Source of the DNA: Hydnum rufescens UP504
Taxonomy: Eukaryota; Basidiomycota; Agaricomycetes; Cantharellales; Hydnaceae
DNA: 64,000 nt
Assembly (NCBI GenBank): GCA_014904985.1
Contig: MU129065.1
Coordinates: forward strand, 32,077 to 96,076
Direction: 5' to 3'
Shown here: positions 23,815 to 35,000 of the stretch, one piece after another
Numbering within the stretch: position 1 is the first letter of the stretch
Layout of the letters: every line of letters starts with the position of its first letter
The notes under the pieces: generated by a model
What the model saw: the letters and a program-made list of their open reading frames with translations, nothing else
The model's database searches: none
Told to the model about the DNA's origin: nothing
Translations under genes and position numbers: made by a program

Positions 23815-26239
23815 AGAAGATCAAGAGACAGATGTCCCCATGATCTAACGTGGGTAGAACTTGTGCTTAGAGGCCGAAATGTGTCCCCTGCACTAAGAAT
23901 TGTAACATCGATGCTTGGCTGAGACCCTGACTTGTTACAATCCGTCGCCAGGGGGGTATCGGGAGACATGAAGATAACTGTCGCCGAATGGGATGCAGTA
24001 TGGTTTGAGGTGATGCTCTGAGTAAATGTTTGGTTGAATTGCAGCTGACAGAGGCCGGGTATACTCAGAAGAAGACCCTGATGGGGTGAGTGTAGGTTGA
24101 CAATTAGGGTGTGTGGTACAAAATGGCTCGAAAGGGTTGACACTTCAATCCAAATCGACATGATGCAATGTTTGACCAGAAGCAGAATTTGGTCGGAAGC
24201 AAAATAACTTACTGCTACTATGGAACCTACGTCAACCTCAGGTACCCATGCACAGCCTTCCACCCTTGCAGCAAATTGCAGCAAGCTCAGTCAGCTGTCT
24301 GGGCCTGACACAGTTCCATGTCAGCACTCTCAGGATGGGGCTCCAGATTCTGAGCCTGCTTCTGACCTCACTCTCCAGAGTGGGCAAAGTTGCACCTCTA
24401 ATCAAGAATATTCTGGATCAAGCCCTATGACCTGGTCCAAGGATGGAGATGCTGAGGCAGTGCCAGTCGATGCTGCTTGGAGTGATCTGTTTGACAATCG
24501 GGAGAAGCTCGAAATGTATTCAAGAAGCCGACAGTTGCTGTTGAAACATAAGTCATACCATTGGTTCTCAAGTTTTTTTTAAATTTGTTAGCTGAATATG
24601 AATCATTTGGTGGATGCAGCATCGGCATGCTGTTACTTGCAGAAGGAGTGGTCATTGGTGTTCACAAGTAGCCAAAGGCACTTCCAATATTTCGGTGTCT
24701 CCTCAACACTCCACCCCCCTGTTCATCAAGCAGGGGTCCTGGATTCAGGTGATTATACTCTCAGGCCAACATTATTGGATGCAAATGCCCCCTATCATGC
24801 ATTCATAACCTGTACTCAGTTGGACCCACCTTCCTATACCCTGTGATGAATGTGCAGAACAACGGAGTCAAGATGATTTTGCCTTACTATCAATCGTTAT
24901 TCACCAAATTTTTCTCATTGTGTTGTTGTGCTCTTGAACACTGGTCTTCTGTCACGAGGTACCTTAAAGTGCTGGATGTCCCCCTTCCCCCTACAAAACC
25001 AACTAGTCTTGGTCGCTCCACCTCACTCGAATTCATACCCGACTCCGTTTGGGCAAGTGGGGATGTTCACTTGAATGTACTCACGAGGTTTGCTTATGAC
25101 TGCCGAGGGTATGCTGAATACGTGATGCATCTTGCCATCGACCACATTGCCTGCACCTACAACCTGGACCTTCCTGTCTTTGGGATAGATGATCAACAAG
25201 TAGGGGCTGTATATCGCTTACCTCTTACTCCTGCAGATTGTCAAGCAGTAGATGATCTTGTGTGAATGGGTACACCAGTCTTTGGTGTCATGGAGTATCC
25301 ACATCGCAACCGTCGTGATACTGTGCCCAATTGTTGTCCTGACTCTCCCGAGGCAGCCACAGCTGCAGCAGCCGAATATTTTGCTGCAATGAAGAAGTGG
25401 GACGAGCAGAATGTCGATGTCACTGAGTATATCGTACACATCGAGGTTCCACTGGTTCATGTGCAGCACCCAGTCAATTGGTTCATCAGGCTGCATTTGG
25501 GATATCCTGGTGAACTTGATCACAATGATCGTCCTCTCTGTGAAGCTGCATCACACATTTTGCCTGCTGGCGAAATTTGCGAGACTGATGTGGTTGCTTT
25601 ATGGGACTTCCTTGGTTGTGGCCCATGGCCTGCTGCCCAGGCATACAAGGTGCCAAAGTTCTATTACAAATACGAATTCAGGGAGGTGATAAAAATCTAT
25701 GTCAATGAGGACGACGGTCCAATGGCTTCTTCATCGAAGGTGGTGGGTGATAACATGGAGGATCATTGTTTCAATATCTACAATGACATCATGGGGAACC
25801 CCTATGACGAGGATGACAATAATTGGGAGAATGAGGGGGACTACAATCTCAATCCTACTCCTCACTTGGATGCAAAACAGGAGGCTGAAGCAAAGGCCCT
25901 AGTACTCACCGCCAAAAGTGGAGATGGTACTGCAAAGTCTCAAATTACTAAAGTTCTTCAAGGTGCCCAGGGCAAGAAGAGGGGGAAATGGCACAATGGG
26001 AAGCCTCCCCAAACTGACTTTGAGACTGCAGTTATGCAATTGTGGAGATCCTCCGATGGCCCCTCAAAGGTGAAAAAAAAGCAGGCGAAAAAACTTGCCC
26101 AGGAGAGATGGTGTGCTGAGGCAGACACAGCAGCAGCCCCCCCAGATCAGAGTGCTGGAGGAGGCTCAAAGGCTTGAAGCAGAAAGACTGAAATGGGAAG
26201 CAGAAGAGCATGTGCACCTTCAACAGGGTGGACATGCCT

Positions 26240-26400
26240 CTGTTGCACCTGCTCCCTCTTCTGTTCCTGCCCTCCAGTTCCTGCTCCTCCAGTTCCTGCC
26301 CTCCAGTTCCTGCCCCTCCAGTTCCTGCCCTTCCTGCCCTCCAGTTCCTGCCCTCCAGTTCCTGCCCTCCGGTTCCTGCCCTTCCTGTTCCTTCTGCCCT
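26240..26400 (+). repeat. Minisatellite 'cctgccctccagtt' in gene E linker
   Basis: About ten imperfect 12-21 bp units of the type ttcctgccctccag encode PVPALQF-like peptides. It sits directly before the 18-bp RS-type array. Confidence 0.8.
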
Positions 26401-26559
26401 GCTTCTGTGCTGAATCCTGCTTGGCCACGCACTCCGACCCCGACCCCTACTTCTCTTGAGCCTGGTTCTCCTCGCACTCCCACGTATTCTCCTGTCACTC
26501 CAGTGAGTGACCCATTTCCACCTTGTGCACCATCTCCCCATCGTTTGTCCCCGCCTCCT

Positions 26560-26880
26560 CATCAAGCATGATCCCCTCATCATTCGCGATCCCCTCATCA
26601 TTCACGAACCCCTCATCATTTGCGATCCCCTCATCATGCATGATCCCCTCGTCATGCATGATCCCCTCATCGTGTATGATCCCCTCGTCGTGCACGATCC
26701 CCTCATCGTGCATGATCCCCTCGTCATGCACAATCCCCTCATCGTGCATGATCCCCTTGTCGTGCACAATCCCCTCGTCGTGCATGATCCCCTCGTCGTG
26801 CACAATCCCCTCGTCGTGCACAATCCCCTCGTCGTGCATGATCCCCTCATCGTGCATGATCCCCTTGTCATGTGCCATCT
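26560..26880 (+). repeat. 18-bp minisatellite encoding decayed RSPRRA-type repeats
   Basis: About 17 units of gatcccctcgtcgtgcat type. In the frame that continues gene E's coiled-coil exon the units read RSPHHS, RTPHHL, RSPHHA, SPRRAR, SPRHAQ and so on, with TGA where the unit's first CGA is expected. The other plus frames read HDPLVV- and MIPSSC-type repeats and are by-products. Confidence 0.7.
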
Positions 26881-28432
26881 CCTCTTCATCGTGTGCCATC
26901 TCCCCTCATGTGTCATTCCCTCCCTGCCATGCACCATTTTGCTGCTGGTCCCTGTCTCCCCCCAGCCATGCCTGGTCCCACCATCACTGGGCACCTTCTC
27001 CCTGCCCTGCTCCATCTTCTTTTTGTCAGTCCCCTCTCCTCCTCATCGAGCCTGGTCTCCTGCTCATCAAGGTCCGTCCTTCCACTCTGGCCACCCCAAA
27101 GGAAGGCCAAGATCACCCCTGGAGCCACCAAGGGGGCCACAAGCAGTGCAACAAGAACTGCCAAGGGGACAACCTGGGGAGTTGGGAAGGCAATGGGAGC
27201 CATCAAGCTCCCAAGTGTCCCAAGAGCTTGAGCGCCGGAGCCATGGCTGCTTCAGGGATGATCATGATGGGCAGATGCGGGATGGACCTTGGCAGAGTGC
27301 CTCGTCTTCAAAGGCACCAACCCATCAGCCCCTGCCACAGCCAGCATGGAGGCCATCCCTCTCTCCATCCCAAGAGTATGCACATCCAGGCCCATCCTCA
27401 CTGCATCGCCGCAGTCAGACACTGCCGCTGTCCTCTGGACTGCCGCCCAGTTGTCAGGATCCTCCATCACCACCCCAACCTGAGGCTACACCTCTCCTGA
27501 GTCACTTAGGGCCTGCACCAACACCGTTTCCTCAAGGCTCTGTGGCACCTATTGCCAGTGTTGCACCAAGTGTTTCAGATGTGAGCACACCGTGGCCTCC
27601 ACCAGAATGCCTGAGGCTAGCCCAATGGTATGCATTGGATATTGCAGGTGTCGATGGCCAAGAGGACCCCTTGACCTGGGTGCACCAGAACTCTCATCTG
27701 GGTGTGCTGGCAGCATGGAGGGTGAAACCCATTTGGAAGAAGGGCGCGATGTACCACATGTACCTCCTCTTCAAGGACGTGGCCAAATGAGATTCGTGTT
27801 GGAGTGTCTTGGCATCTTTGTGTGGTGGCAAGACACTTCTCCCTTTCCTGTACACGGATACACTGGTGAATTGTTTTGGAGTCACTGAAGTAAGGTACAT
27901 GCAGGAGGTGTACATCAATGCAATCTCAACTGCTGAGATCCAGGAGCTCCTGGCTGTTGGACCACACCCTTACATGACACCTGGTGATGCTATCCCTGAG
28001 ATGCTCAACTATATTTGGTATCCTGCATTACTCAACCCTTGTCCTGCTCCTCCCAAGCATGAGCAAACTCGTGCCATGATTAGTGTTGAGTTTGACACTG
28101 AATGGCTCAGCAGACGACTCCATCATGCATGAAAGGAAGACCCAGGCTCTGTGACAGTCAGTATGCGATGCATGGAGATGCAGATGATCATGCACAGGGC
28201 TCTGGCAAAGGGTACTGCTTTGGCTTTCTGTGAGAACATTTGGCCAGTGCCTGGGGGCACAATGATATCTGACATACGCCAGATCTCCAGATGGGCATAT
28301 GCTGATCTTGGAGGGAGCGAGGTTCATTCGAGCATGGAGAATTTTGGATGAACAAGGATCCGGCTGGCATGGCGTATTGTCTTGGAGTTAAATAGGGACC
28401 AGCCTCGATTCCACAAGTGGATTGATGAGTAG

Positions 28433-29199
28433 GTATATCTCTAGCCTTACTCTTGTTCATATGCTATTTGACCATCCCCTTCGCCACCAGCCCATTTCCC
28501 CACACTGCCAGCTCATTGCTGCCTTCCCTCTGCCATTTCCTGCATCCCGTCATTGCCTTCGACCTCCCGCATTTTCCTCTCTATCCTCCATTCCTTGACA
28601 TTAATATTATCATCTTACATATATCGCACATGTACTCATTCATACAATAATATATACATCCATCTGTACTGAAGAATCGTTTACTGGCAATGTCCGGGAA
28701 TATTGTTCACTCACACAACATTAACAGTCTCTGGTGGAGTCTGGTTTTGGACAGTGTGACCATACACTCCCTATTTCCTGCTCCACTGAAGACTTTCCAT
28801 CCACTACACTCCTTCTACTGGCTTTTGGTCATCTTCCAACAAACCTGCGAAGTCCCAGGGCTACACCTTCCACTCCTACCTCTTGCCAGCCTTTGGGGGT
28901 TCTTGGAGAGTCTGGTCAAAGACAGTGCACACTGCACCCCTATTGCCTGCTTTCCATCTGCTTTTTTTGGCATCTCATTCACTCCTGCTGCACTTGCTGT
29001 CTTCCAACTACCCTACACTTTCAATCCCTCAAAGCCTGGTTTAGGACAGCACAGTTTTTTGCGCTCTCCCTATTCCTACTTTGCACCATGTGATATCTTG
29101 CCATCCGTTCCCTCAATGTTGTAGCCTGAAGTTGTGAGGGTGCACTTTCTGTACCCCCACTTCTACTACTTTTTTTCATGAGCTGACTCCTAGCCTGAT
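28433..29199. other. Intergenic between genes E and C
   Basis: I see no gene with support. It contains C/T-rich stretches (about 28480-28600) that may be the promoter side of gene C. Confidence 0.35.
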
Positions 29200-31614
29200 A
29201 TGCCACCTAAGACATATCAAGCCTGAAAAAGGACCACAAGGCCTGCTGCCACCCCGGCAGGTTGAATGGCCCAGTCCTCTACAATAACCAATGACACCAC
29301 AGTCCCTTCAACGAGCAGTGAATCTGCTAGTGGGCCCCAGACAAGAGAGTCTTCTGACACAACTGGCTGAAGCTTCCAGCACCCCCATTACGCGCCCTGT
29401 CCCTCAGCATAATGAGTGGTTTATTGACATTCTGTTGTTGCGATCACACCAACAAATGGTTCAGCTTGCTCCACCTCGATCTAGAAACCATCCCAGTGTA
29501 CCTACAGTGCGTTTCCTATCCATTTTATTTCCTAGATTGCTTTAAATTGACTTCCACTACAGTCCATTCCTTATTCTTCGAATCCTGCTGGTCACTCCCC
29601 ATCTCCTGCTGGTTCTCCTGCTCCATTTCCTGGTCTTTCTCATGCTCAATCACCCCATATTCCTTGTGCTCAATCGCCCCATATTCCTTGTGCTCAATCA
29701 CCCCGTATTCCTCATGCTCAATCACCCCATATTCCTCGTGCTCAATCACCCCGTATTCCTCATGCTCAATCGCCCTGTATTCCTCACACTCAATCGCCCC
29801 ATATTCATCGTGCTCAATCTCACAATTGCTCTTGTGGTTGTCCTCACACTCAGTCTCCTGCTCAGTCCCCTGCTCAGGCCGCCACTTGGTCTCCCCAGCC
29901 CCCAAGTCATACCTCATCTCACACATTTGGCAATTCTCCATTTGTTGGGGATTTTGATCATGAGGTCGAGCCTTCTGGTCTATATCATCAGCATGAAAAT
30001 TCAGTCATTTTGGATCCACCAAATCCAAATGATGGGAATCCAGATGTTGAGGATGACGACTTGGTTGCTGAGGAGGGTGACACTGCACAAATCAAATCAC
30101 AGGGTGGACCATTTATGGACGAACAAGTCACTGAGATCAGAGGCATTGTTGAATCCATGAACCGTGAGCTTGAGCACAAGGCAAAAGAGTGGGACAGGCC
30201 TCTTGAGTCTGTGATGCGGATCAGGAACCTTGCAATAAGCATGAGAGAATGGCAAAGTGCTGGGAATCCATGGAATGCATATCAGGCCTCATATGAGAAG
30301 GACCCCAAGCCAGACCATCCCCATCACAAGGATGTGGAAAAAGTCATACAGCCAGCCTATCATGAGCTCATTGCTGCACATGGTGGTGAAGACTCCAATG
30401 CATGGAAAAAGAAATCGAAGGAGCTTGTGGATCAGCACAATGCCTCAAAGGCAGCCCAAGCTTTTGATATTGCCCTCTCACTGGCTGCGATGGGCAAAGT
30501 CATTAAGCAGACTACGAAACGCTGGAAGGATGACTTGAAATGGATGGCCACTATGAACATCCACAGGTTCTGTGGAATCGTCAGTGGCATTCCTGATGAG
30601 GTGGCTTCAAAACAGAATGCTCTATTCACTGGCTCACCAGTGATGAAGGACTGGCTAAATTTGTCTTTCCCAAAAGACAGTACATCATTGAAGATGATTC
30701 ATTCCCACATCCTGGTCTATCAGGGGCAACATCTTTTACGCCAAAATCAGAAGCAAAAGATTCCAAAGTCTATGCATCTGATGCAGAAGGAGATTTCGGA
30801 GGAGCTCAATAACCTTCTAACTCCTCTGATTGGTCAGGTACTGCGTATACCTTGGGCAAGTCTCCCCCGATTCCTTGTCAACAACAAGTTGAAGATTGAG
30901 AATTGGGTTACGGAATCCGAATTTCCAAGTCTCTTGTCCCTTGATGTCACTGTAGTCCAAATGGAGAGTTGGAAGAAACTTTGGCATACCTTTTTCCAGC
31001 CATCGGCCAATTCAACAAAGGTCTGAGTTACTCAGCTCAAGCATATCGCCCAGGAGAATAATGGGAGGCTTCCCAGTGACACTGTAATCATCTCTGATCA
31101 ATTCAATAACCCACTCCTGACTGTTGCTCAAGTGGATGGACCGGGGGAGCCAAAAGAGTCCAATGCCAACACTGCCAATGGGACTCCCATCGCAGGCGGT
31201 GCTTCTGGGCCCAGGAAGCGGGCCTCTCAAGGTGATGGCCACTCACAGAAGAAAAAGAGGATGGGCCCTAAGCATCCAATGTCTGCTGAATTCATCGATG
31301 AGCCCAGTGACGATGATGGCCCTGCAACAGATACTTTTGAAAATCCAGGTGGAGCAAGTTCCATTGGTGGTCAATCTAGTGGAACTACTTGGGGTGGTGC
31401 TGGGTCTTCTGTTGATGGTGTTGTCAATGATAAATTTAGTGGGAATGCTTCAAGTGGTGTCATCAATGGTCCAATGGACTGGGCCAGGGGATATGGTCAA
31501 AACCAGCAAGAATACAACCCACATGATGATCCCTTGATGGCATCCCTGTTTGGGAGGTACCCTGATTTGAACCTTGGCTTGAATCAAGGGTTTGATGATG
31601 GATTTCCTCTCTAA
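29200..31614 (+). pseudogene. KDZ-linked family gene C (best-preserved of three)
   Basis: Start MPPKTYQA at 29200. The first exon is basic (KRTTRPAATPAG) and carries TGA at 29224, 29263 and 29368, each readable as decayed CGA. A second long exon (from about 29570) has AQSPHIPH repeats, an acidic stretch (about 30015-30075) and the family core: AGNPWNAYQASYEKDPK, VEKVIQPAYHELIAAHGG, NAWKKKSKELVDQHN, TTKRWKDDLKWMATMNIHRF, SKQNALFTGSPVMKDWL, PWASLPRFLVNNKLKIENW. After one TGA at 31024 the frame continues with a basic cluster (GPRKRASQGDGHSQKKKR) and a Gly/Ser/Asp-rich tail ending GFPL at 31614. No catalytic motif is recognised. The layout (acidic N-part, helical core, nuclear signal, acidic tail) suggests a nuclear accessory protein; that is inference. 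Confidence 0.6.
29636..29830 (+). repeat. 24-bp repeat encoding AQSPHIPH octapeptides
   Basis: About eight units of ctcaatcaccccatattcct type lie within gene C. In the gene's frame they encode AQSPHIPH or AQSPRIPH. Some codon changes between units are C/T at CpG. Confidence 0.85.
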
Positions 31615-32039
31615 ATTCTTCCACCTGATCTCTGCTTGTGGATGTCTTGGATGTGTGCTTTGCATGCTTTTGCATGCTTCATGCACTTTGAGTACCTCTG
31701 CCTTCCCTTGGCCTTTTTTAAGACAAATGTTTTCCCTTCATTTGACATACTACACCTATTTCTTGGATTTAATTTCTTAATCTCTGAAGAACTCGACTTC
31801 TTGTTAATTGCTCTATGCATATATAACACATTAATTGACTTGATATCTGCTGCTGTACCATGAGAAACCTTAAAGGTTGTGAGTTTGATATCAAAATCCC
31901 CAAGGGCAGACTTATGGATTGACCTAAGGTCACCCTCCTGAAATTATTTGATATCAAAGGATTCTGATGCCTGCTAGGCTTTTGATTTGACACAGTTTGA
32001 CATACCTATTAAGGCCCCTCTAAGTGGCTGACTGAGGTG
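31615..32039. other. Right subterminal region of the inner element
   Basis: Non-coding DNA between gene C's stop and the element end. It has 'tttgatatcaaa' words matching the left subterminal region in reverse orientation, then the inverted repeat 31998-32039. Confidence 0.5.
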
Positions 32040-35000
32040 AACTCGACATCCTTCTGAATCCAGATACGCAATAATGGCTACATGCATATTTTCATCTGCC
32101 AGCCATTGGGGTGGTGGACAATCATCTCCTAGTCCCACCTCAAGAATATGCAAGCCTTTCCATATTATGCCATCAATGTCCAATGAGAACAACCCCTTGC
32201 AGTCGAGTTTTTCTGGTTGAATTGCACCATGCAGTGCTTCTTCCCAGGCATCCAGCATATGCTGGATTTCCTTATTGAGTTCGTTAAGGCAGCACAGGAC
32301 TGCCAGTTGTCGCTTCTTGTCTGATTGTGCCTTGTGAACCCAAGCTTTGTGATCTAGAGGCAATTTAGGAATCAGATCAAGTTTCATACACTTTAAGAGT
32401 TATGCTCACCAAGTATATGGCTTTGGTAGTCCTCGATACACTGCGTAATTGTGAATTTATGACCAACCAAGGCCGAAACTAGCTGTTGATAGTGAGCATG
32501 AGCACAAATTAGTGCATCATACCATTGGGAACTCTTGATCTTGTCCAAATCATGTCTCATCACCCTGTCTTGAAGTAGTAATTTGGCCTCCCACTTGGTA
32601 AGCTGTAATTCAACTTTCTCTAATGATGACCGCAATTGATCAAGGCGATCAAGGAGTTTGCCACAATGTAGAGACGAGGGATCATGAAGAACGGCAGTGG
32701 CTTGGCGATTTGTAATTGATGTGATCTGTCACCGAAGTGATGTTCGAGTCCAAACCAGATTCAGTATTCATTCAATTGCTTTTGCCCCAGCATCCTTTTC
32801 TGGGACTTGGATTAACTCGTGTCAGCAAATACAAGTTGAATAGGCACAGGAAATGCATGAGGTGGCTGAGCTTGCTGAGTAGACAATTGCTCTGCCCATG
32901 CTTCTTTGATTTCATTGAGTGGGATCTGCAAATGGTCGAGCACTGCTTCTGCTTCCTCTAGTTTGGCCATGGCATCTTCAAACTGGCACTTCTGCCAGCT
33001 CGCAAGTTTGAGAAGATTCTGCTTGTTGATATATGCTTGTTTGGTGTTGATTACGAATAAACGGCAATGAAACTGGTACAAGACAGGTAATCCCAGGGAT
33101 GTGAGAGGAGTGCAATGAACACTTACTCCAGAGATTCAACAAGTCGGAATAATCCCGTTGAGGAGATTCCATTCTCTCTCACATCCTTCACCATCCGTAC
33201 ATCCAAATTCCAGATTCTTATAAGGATGGTATGACAGCTGGCAAGGCCACTGATGGCCATATGCATGGAAAACCAGAGTTGCAAATTTGAGCCATGGGAG
33301 GCATTTCAGCAAAAGCTGCCACTACCACAGATCCCCAGTCAGCATAGGAAATAGAAAAATAGCCATAACATACACATTCCATTTCATGATGCATAGTGCA
33401 GATGACATCATAAAAAAACCCCATGGTGAATGACTCTGGAAGCTCTCCGAGGAGCTTCTGCATCATAGCAAGCATAAAGTACTGTTTTTCACCATTGGGA
33501 CCCATATTGATGAACCAGATTACATTGTCATGTTGACAGACCATGACAATGAGCCCTTTATCTGAATAGTCCTTAGATATTCTGATATGGTAGTCCTTAG
33601 CAGTGAGGTAAGAGTCCTTGCATTGATCGATAACATCATTCATGACTGCCATTCCTTTTTCATGAACATTCAGAGAGGGTTTCCTACCAGCCAACTTCAC
33701 AGCAGCCTTAGTCTCAGTATAGTAGTCGCTCATTGCAGATGTCTCCGACATTGACACAAACAGGTCCTGTGGGACTGGTGACCCAAAAGGGTAATCTTGC
33801 TCACCATGCCTATCTTGTTGCTGTTGGGTTGCACACCCATCACCTGAAACAAATGCACAGGGCCTAACTATGTATTAGAGACTTCATGGCATGGATATTG
33901 TAAAAGGACATACTGGCCATCCTTTGGATACTCAATTCCTCCAAAGCACGCAGGGCAGTGGTATTGGAGGTAGATGCTGGGGTGGGTATTGTCCATAGTT
34001 GGCTTGTGGTCCTCGGGATTTGTGTGATATGAACAAGTATATGGATTTGCTGCAAGGCTTTCCAAGGTGGGCACTGTTGATTTGAGAGACAACGACTTAA
34101 GTAGGGATGATTTGAGCAGAGACGAACAGAGTGGGGAGGAATTGAGTGATGACGAATCAAGTGGCAATGAATCAAGCAACAATGAATCAGGCAGCAATGA
34201 ATCAAGCAGTGATGAATCAAGTGGCGACGAATCAGGCAGCGATGAATCAGGCAGTGACAAATCAAGCAGTGACAAATCAAGTGGTGACAAATCAAGCAAT
34301 GACAAATCAAGTGGCGATGAATCAAGCAGTGACAAATCAAGTGGCGATGAATCAAGCAGTGACAAATCAAGTGGCGATGAATCAAGCAGCGACAAATCAA
34401 GTGGCGATGAATCAAGCAGTGACAAATCAAGTGGCGATGAATCAAGCAGTGACAAATCAAGTGGCGATGAATCAAGCAGTGACAAATCAAGTGGCGATGA
34501 ATCAAGCAGTGACAAATCAAGTGGCGATGAATCAAGCAGTGACAAATCAAGTGGCGACAAATCAAGTGGCGACAAATCAAGTGGCAACAAATCAAGTGGC
34601 AACAAATCAAGTGGCGACAAATCAAGTGGCGACAAATCAAGTGGCGACAAATCAAGTGGCGACAAATCAAGTGGCGACAAATCAAGTGGTGACAAATCAA
34701 GTGGCGACAAATCAAGTGGCAACAAATCAAGTGGTGATGAATCAAGTGGCAACAAATCAAGTGGCAACAAATCAAGTGGCAACAAATCAAGTGGCAACAA
34801 ATCAAGTGGCAACAAATCAAGCGGTGACAAGTCAAGTGGCAATGAATCAAGTGACGATGAATCAAGTGGTGACCATTCCAGGGATCATAATCCATACTCT
34901 TACTCCTGCTTTCTGGCCAATACAACTGCACTATTCACAACTTCCTCTGCAGAACTGACCAAGACCTCATACAATTGCAGTGCTCTCCCAAAGCAATGCC

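Larger units (their letters stand above)
24220..28432 (+). pseudogene. Large KDZ-cargo gene E (uncharacterised, RS-rich linker), decayed
   Basis: Function is unknown. The N-terminal half includes RFAYDCRGYAEYVMHLAIDH, PVFGIDDQQVGAVYRL, GTPVFGVMEYPHR, LGYPGELDHNDRPLC and WDFLGCGPWPAAQ (24.9-25.7 kb). These match, in order, the minus-strand locus at 60.4-61.2 kb (CRGYAQW, HFGVDNKLIGAVF, DGVPVFVV, GYPGD, FLGLGPFF). An acidic part, a Lys-rich coiled-coil part (EEAQRLEAERLKWEAEE, in a new frame after a C-run near 26140) and an RS-rich linker follow. The C-terminal half holds PLTWVHQNSHLGVL, MYHMYLLFKDVAK, RYMQEVYINAIS and a terminal LELNRDQPRFHKWIDE. TGA stops at 25263, 27788, 28130 and 28348 leave frame and similarity intact on both sides. 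I treat 24220-28432 as one ancestral gene; two adjacent genes remain possible. Confidence 0.5.
16379..32039. mobile_element. Inner KDZ transposon, 15,661 bp, nested in KDZ-2
   Basis: Left end CAGGCTGGTCAGACAGTC and right end (minus strand) CACCTCAGTCAGCCACTT are imperfect inverted repeats. They become almost identical further in (ggggccttaa, then aggtatgtca; 16379-16420 against 31998-32039). Gene order: KDZ-1 (-), satellite, unknown gene G (-), gene E (+), family gene C (+). Removal of the element restores the host transposase frame, so insertion was clean. It is younger than the outer element by position, but its own genes already carry TGA stops. Confidence 0.87.

Noticed and set aside
26495..27790. 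Open frames reading HDPLVV, MIPSSC or HDEGIV repeats
   Set aside because: By-products of the 18-bp unit. The RSPRRA frame links to the upstream coiled-coil exon and explains the TGA positions.
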